This document shows, piece by piece, positions 7,215-13,006 of a stretch of 13,006 bases of DNA (position 1 is its first letter; each line of letters starts with the position of its first letter). The translations under genes and the position numbers were made by a program. Origin of the DNA: Bdellovibrionales bacterium. Lineage in GTDB: Bacteria; Bdellovibrionota; Bdellovibrionia; Bdellovibrionales; UBA1609. Where the stretch lies: positions 1 to 13,006 of the forward strand of contig JAPKGD010000011.1 of NCBI GenBank assembly GCA_026648125.1, read 5' to 3'. The notes under the pieces were generated by a model, which saw only the letters and a program-made list of their open reading frames with translations, had not been told where the DNA came from and made no database searches.

Positions 7215-9925
7215 TGTTCAACCTTCCGCTGCTGTATGGCAGCCTGAGCCGCTGACAGCCTCGCAATAGGAACACGATAGGGAGAACAGCTTACGTAGTT
7301 CAAGCCCACGGAATGAAAGTACCGGATACTTGCTGGATCTCCCCCGTGTTCACCACAAATACCCAATTTAATATCCGGTCTGGACCTTCGTCCCAATTGA
7401 ACCGCCATTTCAATCAGTTTGCCAACACCTTTTTGATCAATGGTGGCAAATGGGTCCGCTTCGAGGATTCCTTCCGACACATAAGTGGCCAAAAACCGGC
7501 CGGCGTCGTCGCGGGAGATCCCTAAAGTGGTTTGAGTCAGGTCATTGGTTCCGAAGCTGAAAAATTGGGCAGATTCCGCCAGCTGGTCCGCCAGGAGAGC
7601 CGCTCGCGGCAGCTCAATCATCGTTCCTACCAAGTATTCAAACTTCACTCCCCGTTGGCTCTGCGTCTTATGGACCACTTCGTCCACCAAACCCTTCATA
7701 CGGCGAAGCTCGCCGTCCGTTCCAACGATGGGGATCATGATTTCAGGAACCAGCTTTTTGCCCTTAGCCACCATATCGCAAGCCGCCTCGGCGATGGCCC
7801 TAGCCTGCATTTCGTAAATCTCTGGGTAAGTGACCGCAAGGCGGCAGCCCCGGTGACCTAGCATCGGATTAAATTCTTTGAGGTTACGAACTTTTGTGCG
7901 CACGCGCTCTGCACTCCAACCAAGGCGGGAGGCCAGCTCAGATATTTCTTCATCAGAATGGGGCAAGAATTCATGCAAAGGCGGATCGAGCAAGCGGATA
8001 GTCACAGGAAACCCATCCATCGCTTCAAACAAACCCACGAAGTCGCTTCGCTGCATGGGCATCAACTGATCCAAGGCCACGAGGCGCTCTTCTCGACCCT
8101 CGGCCATAATCATTTGTCGAACCACATCGATGCGATCAGGCCCAAAGAACATATGCTCAGTTCGGCATAGACCAATTCCCTCGCCGCCAAATCCCCTCGC
8201 CACACTTGCATCGTGAGGAGTATCGGCATTTGCGCGAACACCGAGCTGACGATATTTGTCCGACAGCTTCATTATTCGCTCGAAATACTCGTCGAGAACA
8301 GGGTCAATGGTCTTCACTTCTCCAAGAAAAACCTCGCCACTGGAACCATCCAACGTGATTTTATCACCCTGCTTAATGACGTAGCCCTTCACTCGCATTT
8401 CATTTTTTCGATAGTCGACGTCAATATCGCCACAGCCAGCGACACAACACTTACCCATTCCGCGCGCAACCACCGCCGCGTGAGAAGTCATGCCCCCGCG
8501 AGTGGTGAGCACGCCTTGTGCTGCCACCATACCGTCAATGTCTTCGGGCGAAGTTTCAATGCGAACGAGAATGACTTTTTTGCCGTCCTTGTTCCACTTC
8601 ACAGCTTCTTCACTCGAGAACACCACTTGTCCTGTGGCGCCGCCGGGCGAGGCCGGAAGGCCCTTAGCCAATTGCGTTTTTTCCGCCTTAGGATCCAAGG
8701 TGGGGTGAAGAAGTTGATCAAGACTTTGCGGTGCAATTCGCATGAGTGCTTCTTGCTCGTTGATCATCTTTTCATCAATCATGTCGCAGGCAATGCGTAA
8801 AGCGGCTCGAGCCGTGCGTTTGCCGTTACGAGTTTGCAGCATATAGAGTTTGCCACGCTCAATGGTGAACTCGATGTCTTGCATGTCGCGATAGTGGAGC
8901 TCGAGACGCTGATAAACCGAAACCAACTGTTTGTAGGCCTCGGGCATAATCTCCTCAAGAGAGGGCATGTGCTTTTCGGCACCTTCGGCTCGGGTGATCG
9001 GCATCGGCGTGCGAATTCCCGCCACCACATCTTCACCTTGAGCATTGACTAGAAACTCACCAAAAAAGGCCTTCTCACCGGTGGAAGGGTTTCGGGTAAA
9101 GGCCACGCCCGTCGCGCTATCTTCACCCAGGTTTCCAAAAACCATGGACTGGACATTCACACCCGTTCCCCAGGAACTGGGGTAGCCGTGAAGCTCGCGA
9201 TAAGTGAGGGCGCGAGGAGTGTTCCAACTTCTAAATACGGCCGAAATTGCACCCCAAAGCTGCTCTCGTGCATCATTTGGAAAATTTTGTCCCGTGGACT
9301 CGAGAATTTGCTTTTTAAATTTTGCCACCAGGCCTTTAAGATCCTCAACGGTGAGATCGGAATCTTTTTTATACTTCTTGTGGTCCTTCAGATCTTCCAA
9401 TGCCACTTCAAGAAGTGAGGAATTCATTCCCATCACAACGTCTGAGTACATGGTGATAAATCTGCGGTAAGAGTCCCAAGCAAAGCGCGGATTCCCCGAC
9501 TGAACGCCAAGCCCCTCGACGGTTTCCTCGTTGAGTCCCAGGTTTAAAATAGTGTCCATCATGCCGGGCATGCTGGCGCGAGCCCCTGAACGCACACTCA
9601 CAAGTAAAGGGTTTTTGGCATCGCCAAATTTTTTGCCCACCAATTTTTCAATGCGATCCATGTACTCAGAGGCTTTGCTCTTTAGAGCCTCAGGCAACTT
9701 CTGGCCGTTATCATAGTAGATTTGGCACATTTCAGTGGAGATGGTGAACCCCGGGGGCACCGGAAGCCCCATGGCGGTCATCTCGGCGAGGTTTGCACCT
9801 TTTCCGCCAAGGATGTTTTTCATCCCGGCATTGCCTTCGGTTTCACCGGCGGCGAAAAAGTAAATGAACTTTTCTGGAAGCTTAAGTCCCGTCTTTGTCG
9901 TGGTCACCATTTCTCCCATTGTCAT
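7211..9925 (-). CDS. ppdK: Pyruvate, phosphate dikinase
   Basis: The 904-residue enzyme interconverts pyruvate, ATP and phosphate with PEP, AMP and pyrophosphate in the cytoplasm. The N-terminal ATP-grasp nucleotide domain carries GGKGANLAEM (40-49), the ASMPGMMDTILNLG segment (117-130) and DIEFTIE (350-356). The phosphohistidine domain has GGMTSHAAVVARGMG (477-491), where His482 is the catalytic histidine and Thr480 matches the threonine targeted by PPDK regulatory kinases in this family. The C-terminal PEP/pyruvate barrel has RTEHMFF (588-594), FGTNDLTQTTLG (791-802) and GICGEHGGDP (855-864), with Cys857 matching the catalytic cysteine. The size is slightly above the usual 870-880 because of about 18 extra N-terminal residues. 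Two starts are equally well served: ATG 9925 (AAGGA 8 bases upstream) and ATG 9919 (AGGA 8 bases upstream). It lies 13 bases after glyQS and overlaps smc by 4. No regulatory-protein gene is in the window. PPDK can support gluconeogenesis or pyrophosphate-linked glycolysis; the direction here cannot be read from the sequence. Confidence 0.97.
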   Translation of the reverse strand: MTMGEMVTTTKTGLKLPEKFIYFFAAGETEGNAGMKNILGGKGANLAEMTAMGLPVPPGFTISTEMCQIYYDNGQKLPEALKSKASEYMDRIEKLVGKKFGDAKNPLLVSVRSGARASMPGMMDTILNLGLNEETVEGLGVQSGNPRFAWDSYRRFITMYSDVVMGMNSSLLEVALEDLKDHKKYKKDSDLTVEDLKGLVAKFKKQILESTGQNFPNDAREQLWGAISAVFRSWNTPRALTYRELHGYPSSWGTGVNVQSMVFGNLGEDSATGVAFTRNPSTGEKAFFGEFLVNAQGEDVVAGIRTPMPITRAEGAEKHMPSLEEIMPEAYKQLVSVYQRLELHYRDMQDIEFTIERGKLYMLQTRNGKRTARAALRIACDMIDEKMINEQEALMRIAPQSLDQLLHPTLDPKAEKTQLAKGLPASPGGATGQVVFSSEEAVKWNKDGKKVILVRIETSPEDIDGMVAAQGVLTTRGGMTSHAAVVARGMGKCCVAGCGDIDVDYRKNEMRVKGYVIKQGDKITLDGSSGEVFLGEVKTIDPVLDEYFERIMKLSDKYRQLGVRANADTPHDASVARGFGGEGIGLCRTEHMFFGPDRIDVVRQMIMAEGREERLVALDQLMPMQRSDFVGLFEAMDGFPVTIRLLDPPLHEFLPHSDEEISELASRLGWSAERVRTKVRNLKEFNPMLGHRGCRLAVTYPEIYEMQARAIAEAACDMVAKGKKLVPEIMIPIVGTDGELRRMKGLVDEVVHKTQSQRGVKFEYLVGTMIELPRAALLADQLAESAQFFSFGTNDLTQTTLGISRDDAGRFLATYVSEGILEADPFATIDQKGVGKLIEMAVQLGRRSRPDIKLGICGEHGGDPASIRYFHSVGLNYVSCSPYRVPIARLSAAQAAIQQRKVEH

Positions 9926-9938
9926 TTTCCTATTCCTT

Positions 9939-11279
9939 TTAAAAATTCTTAAGTTTGTCAGAAATGTAAGTTTTAAGCTGAGCCAGTGCGATGCGATCTT
10001 GCTTCATCGAATCGCGATGTCTCACCGTTACCTGCTGATCTTCAAGCGACTGAAAATCTACGGTGATGCAAAGCGGAGTGCCGATTTCATCTTGGCGGCG
10101 ATAGCGCTTACCAATGCTGGCCGACTCGTCATAATCCACGTCGATGTCCTCGGCGAGATCGGCGAAGATTTTATGGCTAAGCTGCTGCAATGGTTCTTTC
10201 TTCGACAAAGGCAAAATGGTGGCCTTTATAGGCGCAAACTCAGGCTTTAGCCCAAGCACGACCCGAGAGTCTCCATCCTCGCCACCACCTTCGACCTTTT
10301 CTTCACGATAGGCATCACACAACAGCGCTAGGGCCAATCGATCGCAGCCCACGGCTGTTTCAATCACATAAGGAACGTATTTTTCTTTGGCAGCTTCATC
10401 GAAGTACTCAATCTTTTTACCTGAGAATTTAGCGTGCTGAGTGAGATCGAAATCACTTCGATTATGAATCCCCTCAAGTTCTTGCCAACCAAATGGAAAC
10501 TCATACTGTACGTCAAACGCCGCGCGCGCATAGTGCGCCAGCTCCTTTGGACCATGTTCATTAAAGCGCAACTTGTTTTCTCGTATGCCAATTTGTTTGT
10601 AAAAGGACCAGCGAGTTTCTTTCCAGGTCTCAAACCATTGCATGTCTGTTCCGGGTTTTACAAAGTACTGCATCTCCATCTGTTCAAATTCGCGAGTACG
10701 GAAAGTAAAATTGCCCGGAGTGATTTCATTACGAAAGGACTTTCCGATTTGCGCAATTCCGAAAGGAATCTTTTTGCGCATCGAATTGGCCACGTTCTCG
10801 AAGTTTACAAATATTCCTTGAGCGGTTTCTGGTCGCAAATAGACCACCGCTGACTCATCTTCGACCGGACCCATAAAAGTTTTAAACATGAGATTAAAAT
10901 TGCGAGGAGCTGTGATGTCGCCCGAGCCGCACTTGGGGCAAACCTTTTTGCCATCTTTGATGGCTGCGTGATCTTCACGAAAGCGGTTCTTACAAGCTTT
11001 GCAATCCACAAGGGGATCAGAAAAACCGTCGACATGGCCTGAAGCTTTCCAAACGGTGGGATGCATGAGGATGGCCGCATCGAGGCCCACAATGTCTGGT
11101 CGTCTGGTCATGGCTTTCCACCACGCCATTTTCACATTGAATTTGAAGTTCGCACCGAGCGGACCGTAGTCCCAACAGGAGTTGAGACCGCCGTAGACTT
11201 CGCTACTTTGAAAGACATAGCCGCGGCGCTTGCACAGGGAAACTAAGGTCGCGAGATCGTTGAGATAAGTGACTGCCAT
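9939..11279 (-). CDS. glyQS: Glycyl-tRNA synthetase, single-chain (alpha2) class II type
   Basis: The 446-residue enzyme charges tRNA-Gly with glycine in the cytoplasm. It is the single-polypeptide homodimeric form, not the alpha2beta2 (GlyQ plus GlyS) form common in proteobacteria. The N-terminus SLCKRRGYVFQSSEVYGG, then WDYGPLG (36-42), is characteristic. A zinc-ribbon-like insertion has Cys93, Cys96, Cys114 and Cys117. YLRPETAQGIFVNF (147-160) and motif 2 (FRNEITPGNFTFRTREFEQME, about 182-202) form the active site. Motif 3 is GCDRLALALL with Arg314. The anticodon-binding domain (about 345-446) ends with the usual GTPLCITVDFQSLED and VTVRHRDSMKQ segments. ATG 11279 begins the conserved N-terminus, with AAAGG about 6 bases upstream. 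It is the first gene of a glyQS-ppdK-smc run and is preceded by a 315-base gap that holds a candidate promoter. Confidence 0.97.
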   Translation of the reverse strand: MAVTYLNDLATLVSLCKRRGYVFQSSEVYGGLNSCWDYGPLGANFKFNVKMAWWKAMTRRPDIVGLDAAILMHPTVWKASGHVDGFSDPLVDCKACKNRFREDHAAIKDGKKVCPKCGSGDITAPRNFNLMFKTFMGPVEDESAVVYLRPETAQGIFVNFENVANSMRKKIPFGIAQIGKSFRNEITPGNFTFRTREFEQMEMQYFVKPGTDMQWFETWKETRWSFYKQIGIRENKLRFNEHGPKELAHYARAAFDVQYEFPFGWQELEGIHNRSDFDLTQHAKFSGKKIEYFDEAAKEKYVPYVIETAVGCDRLALALLCDAYREEKVEGGGEDGDSRVVLGLKPEFAPIKATILPLSKKEPLQQLSHKIFADLAEDIDVDYDESASIGKRYRRQDEIGTPLCITVDFQSLEDQQVTVRHRDSMKQDRIALAQLKTYISDKLKNF

Positions 11280-11306
11280 GGGACCCCTTTATTTCAGGTT
11301 CCTAGT

Positions 11307-11335
11307 CGGCTATCACCCTGGCCACATCGAGTCAA
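11307..11335 (-). promoter_or_regulatory. Candidate sigma-70-type promoter of glyQS
   Basis: On the minus strand a -35 like TTGACT (11330-11335) is followed after 17 bases by TAGCCG (11307-11312), preceded by TGA, which gives an extended -10 shape. The -10 hexamer itself is poor, matching mainly at TA. Transcription would begin a few bases downstream and leave a short leader of roughly 20 bases before ATG 11279. It is the best candidate in the gap for driving glyQS-ppdK-smc. Confidence 0.35.
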
Positions 11336-11350
11336 AAGCTTACGCAGAGG

Positions 11351-11384
11351 ATTGCCCACGGCACAGTGTGACGTTGGGCCAAAT
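11351..11384. repeat. Imperfect inverted repeat upstream of the glyQS promoter
   Basis: Arms GCCCACG (11354-11360) and CGTTGGGC (11372-11379) pair with one bulged base. Inside, CAC/GTG (11362-11364 and 11368-11370) pair around a three-base loop, and outer ATT/AAT can extend the structure past one bulged C. The dyad lies just upstream of the candidate -35 on the minus strand, a position where an activator could bind. It has no T-tract on either strand, so a terminator is unlikely. Confidence 0.45.
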
Positions 11385-11450
11385 GGATTAAAAGAGGTCC
11401 CCTTTCATCCTTTGGCTGCTTATTTTTAAGACATCTTCAGGGCACAAGTT

Positions 11451-11473
11451 TCGATCCGCCCCCCATCGAGGGG
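11451..11473. repeat. Two mutually exclusive short hairpins
   Basis: TCGAT (11451-11455) can pair with ATCGA (11465-11469) across a nine-base loop, or CCCC (11461-11464) can pair with GGGG (11470-11473) across ATCGA. The two foldings share bases and cannot form together. This recalls attenuator architecture, but stems of 4-5 pairs in C/G-runs arise easily by chance. Confidence 0.25.
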
Positions 11474-11505
11474 CTCTCGGCCCCCTTGTTCAGGGGCCGG
11501 CAAGC
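11473..11505. repeat. GC-rich stem-loop
   Basis: CGGCCCC (11478-11484) and GGGGCCG (11493-11499) form a perfect seven-pair stem with an eight-base loop. GCT/AGC (11473-11475 and 11503-11505) can add three pairs beyond a small internal loop. No T-run follows in either direction, so it is not a standard intrinsic terminator. It may protect an mRNA end or act as part of a leader. Confidence 0.4.
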
Positions 11506-11594
11506 TCAGTTGGTTGAATCCGGGTGGCAAGATCTTAGGATATTGAAGCGCTGATTGACCTCAAATTAGGAGGCACTCTGGCGCACAGCGGGGA

Positions 11595-12575
11595 CTATTG
11601 CGAACTGCGCTCTGGTTTGCTGAGTCCCGCCTTTTCAGGGTGAAGGACCCGAGCATAAAAGCACTGGTCATAAGTTTCACCGGCGTTCATCGGGCGAGCC
11701 CAGCCAAGCGCGTCTTTGGCTGTGGATTCGTAAACTTCCTTTACCTCATACTCCAAATACTTTGATTTCGTACCGGTCTTTTCCTTTAAGACTCCCCAAA
11801 ATATTTTGCCGCCTTCAAAACGAAGGTAACGTTCATGTGGCGGATTATCTCCAAATTGAAGGCCGCCAAGGCCCTTTCCACTATTCGGGGATTTAAAGAC
11901 AAATCTTCCATCTGCTAGCATTTGCCCTTCGTAAGGAAGCAAAAGGGCATCTTCGCCATCTTCAAATTTGATACGTAGAATTTTTAGATCAGCCAGTTGG
12001 CTTGGAGGTATCACTCGACAATTGGATTTCGTAATTTTCTCGGAACTTTTCTTATTACTTTCCGTCATCTGCTTCAACAGATCGCCATTTAGCTTTATGG
12101 GCGTTGAATTTCTTTTTTCACGGGCCAACTCCTCCTGTCTGCGCTGCTCCCTTTTTCGTTCCAGACGCCGAGTCACTCCATCCACGTCATTCATAACTTT
12201 CGCCACATACTCAAGGGCCTGGCGATCGGCCTTTTCTCCCTCAATCACAAGCATTCCACCAAACTCTATGACTGCCCTCTTCGCAGTTTCATAGTTCGAT
12301 CCAATTTTAAGTTGAACTAAAGCGGCCTCAAATTTGGAATCCCCTTTCATCGCCTCAATGACCCGCAACAACTCATCCGAGTGGTAGGGATTGTTTGGGC
12401 CAAGACCAAGTACATCGTTTCGACAAATGCCCACCATCAATTTTTCGGGGGTCTCGACGACCACATATTGTCCGGCCAGCTCACACGTTGGCTCGGCCAT
12501 GAGTTGAGGTGAAACAAGAATTCCCGCCCCAATTGCGATCGACTGGAACCAACCTTTTATAGTTTGTGGTTTCAT
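11595..12575 (-). CDS. Secreted protein of unknown function, 326 residues
   Basis: The product begins with a Sec-type signal peptide (MKPQTIKGW, hydrophobic SIAIGAGILV, likely cleavage after LMA at residue 27). The mature protein has an N-terminal domain (28-130) with Cys31 and Cys51, and a highly charged helical linker (about 131-185, rich in K, R, E and Q). A C-terminal domain rich in beta-like segments (186-315) follows, with Cys186 and Cys305. The four cysteines could make two disulfides, perhaps one within each domain. I recognise no family. The start ATG 12575 is served by GAGGAG 5 bases upstream and lies inside the stop of the preceding 96-residue gene (ATGA), so translation is probably coupled and the two exported proteins may act together. 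Confidence 0.8.
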   Translation of the reverse strand: MKPQTIKGWFQSIAIGAGILVSPQLMAEPTCELAGQYVVVETPEKLMVGICRNDVLGLGPNNPYHSDELLRVIEAMKGDSKFEAALVQLKIGSNYETAKRAVIEFGGMLVIEGEKADRQALEYVAKVMNDVDGVTRRLERKREQRRQEELAREKRNSTPIKLNGDLLKQMTESNKKSSEKITKSNCRVIPPSQLADLKILRIKFEDGEDALLLPYEGQMLADGRFVFKSPNSGKGLGGLQFGDNPPHERYLRFEGGKIFWGVLKEKTGTKSKYLEYEVKEVYESTAKDALGWARPMNAGETYDQCFYARVLHPEKAGLSKPERSSQ

Positions 12576-12862
12576 CGTGACTCCTCGAGCGAATTTTTGA
12601 CTACGGATTTTATCGCTTTTGTTGGCAACTTATACACGGCGGCTCGATACCCACTCCTCTCGTCGACTTTGTTGGCACTATAGAACTTTGTTCGATCGAT
12701 CTGATAGGTTTTTCCGACCGTCTCCACCCGAACATTTTGTGCTCCCGAAACCAAAAATCCGTAGACTTCGATCTCAGCTTTTTCAGAACGGCCCAGTCCC
12801 TTTTTTTCGCCGGCGTATGAAACGCCAGAGCATAAAAGAATCGCCAATGCTATTTTCATCAT
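12572..12862 (-). CDS. Small secreted protein of unknown function, 96 residues
   Basis: Starting at ATG 12862, the product opens with MMKIALAILLCSGVSYA, a signal peptide with likely cleavage after residue 17. The mature domain is about 79 residues, basic, with alternating hydrophobic stretches (AEIEVYGFLV, NVRVETVGKTYQI) that suggest a small beta-rich fold. Cys11 lies in the signal core and is not a lipobox, because the residue before it is Leu. The frame runs 16 codons further upstream, but GAGAGG sits 7 bases before ATG 12862 and only this start, or the next codon (12859), gives a clean signal peptide. It overlaps the following 326-residue gene by ATGA. No family is recognised. Confidence 0.75.
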   Translation of the reverse strand: MMKIALAILLCSGVSYAGEKKGLGRSEKAEIEVYGFLVSGAQNVRVETVGKTYQIDRTKFYSANKVDERSGYRAAVYKLPTKAIKSVVKNSLEESR

Positions 12863-12872
12863 AAATTCACCT

Positions 12873-12919
12873 CTCAATTTCATGAACCTTATTAAATTTG
12901 TGGCACTCAATTTTCATGA
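12873..12919. repeat. Direct repeat in the region before the 96-residue gene
   Basis: CTCAATTTCATGA (12873-12885) recurs as CTCAATTTTCATGA (12906-12919), differing by one inserted T, with starts 33 bases apart, close to three helical turns. Each copy contains the palindrome TCATGA. On the minus strand the copies lie immediately upstream of the ribosome binding site of the 96-residue gene. This fits a tandem regulator site but could also be chance in AT-rich DNA. Confidence 0.4.
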
Positions 12920-12932
12920 CGCGCTACGGGCC

Positions 12933-12960
12933 AAAAAAACAACCAGGTACCTTTTAGGTG
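12933..12960 (-). terminator. Possible weak intrinsic terminator
   Basis: On the minus strand the segment reads ACCT-AAA-AGGT, then ACCTGGTTG, then seven T residues (12933-12939). The stem is only four pairs, and it overlaps the stop codon of the putative edge gene. The T-run after a plausible gene end supports termination, but the hairpin is weak. Confidence 0.3.
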
Positions 12961-13006
12961 ACGAGGGTTTGAATTTTTTGGCGGAGGAGCTGTTCGTCAA
13001 TGGGTT
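12954..13006 (-). CDS. Possible C-terminal end of a minus-strand gene (partial)
   Basis: Reading the minus strand from the window edge gives 16 codons, PIDEQLLRQKIQTLVT, and a TAA at 12954-12956. The peptide looks like an amphipathic helix, the codons resemble those of neighbouring minus-strand genes, and a T-run follows. The fragment is too short for any family call. A competing plus-strand frame starting at ATG 12882 is also open to the edge. Confidence 0.35.
   Translation of the reverse strand, partial: PIDEQLLRQKIQTLVT

Larger units (their letters stand above)
11280..11594. other. 315-base intergenic region upstream of glyQS
   Basis: No convincing reading frame is present on either strand. 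The stretch separates the 326-residue unknown gene from glyQS, both on the minus strand. It contains a candidate promoter near glyQS, an imperfect dyad at about 351-384 of kilobase 11, alternative short hairpins around 11451-11473 and a GC-rich stem-loop at 11478-11499. None of the stems is followed by a T-tract in the minus direction, so no rho-independent terminator for the upstream gene is evident. It could serve as promoter region plus leader; no known riboswitch or T-box consensus is visible. Confidence 0.6.

Noticed and set aside
8213..8800. 195-codon plus-strand frame opposite ppdK
   Set aside because: It lies antisense to the conserved ppdK core, including the phosphohistidine region; the composition is that of a shadow frame.
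9864..10250. 128-codon plus-strand frame across the glyQS/ppdK junction
   Set aside because: It is antisense to conserved glyQS anticodon-domain codons and has no domain signature.
11280..11594. T-box or glycine riboswitch controlling glyQS
   Set aside because: Neither a T-box-like AGGGTGG...GCG segment in the right orientation nor glycine aptamer core motifs could be found by eye.
12882..13006. Plus-strand frame from ATG 12882 running off the window edge (starts MNLIKFVALNFHDAL)
   Set aside because: It is open and protein-like, but has no ribosome binding site and would overlap the leader of the minus-strand gene. It remains an alternative to the minus-strand edge fragment.

Overview
The window looks like a chromosomal segment of a Gram-negative, didermic bacterium, and I favour the predatory or delta-like Bdellovibrionota. 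The reasons are one lipoprotein and several Sec-type signal peptides on unrecognised small proteins, a single-chain alpha2-type glycyl-tRNA synthetase, pyruvate phosphate dikinase and a full-length bacterial SMC. The long secreted lipoprotein with a degenerate HExxY motif also resembles, from memory only, proteins common in that group. The taxonomic call is an inference. I see no phage, IS element, CRISPR array, rRNA or intact tRNA.

Left part (1-2699, plus strand): the last 36 codons of an unrecognised gene, then a 521-residue lipoprotein (149-1714). A secreted SGNH/GDSL-type hydrolase follows (1689-2699), starting 26 bases inside the lipoprotein gene. The two are almost certainly one transcript, and both products are exported.

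Centre (2700-11279, minus strand): read in the direction of transcription, glyQS (glycyl-tRNA synthetase), ppdK (pyruvate phosphate dikinase), smc (chromosome condensation ATPase), and a secreted protein with 14 cysteines. glyQS and ppdK are 13 bases apart. ppdK and smc overlap by 4 bases, with smc beginning at a TTG codon inside the ppdK stop. A 60-base gap separates smc from the cysteine-rich gene. The last gene ends directly against the SGNH hydrolase gene with no base between the two stop codons. The three housekeeping genes serve translation, pyruvate/PEP interconversion and chromosome organisation; only co-transcription links them. The cysteine-rich protein is an internal duplication whose cysteine spacing is kept in both halves, and it is the most distinctive unexplained protein here.

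Right part (11280-13006): a 315-base gap upstream of glyQS holds a probable promoter, an imperfect dyad and GC-rich stem-loops. Next comes a minus-strand pair of secreted unknown proteins (96 and 326 residues) with an ATGA stop/start overlap. At the far edge there may be the tail of another minus-strand gene, a weak T-tract terminator, and a 13/14-base direct repeat before the 96-residue gene.

Most of the window is ordinary. The points worth a second look are the duplicated twin-CX3C-like protein, the lipoprotein/SGNH pair, the secreted ATGA-coupled pair, and the structured leader of glyQS.
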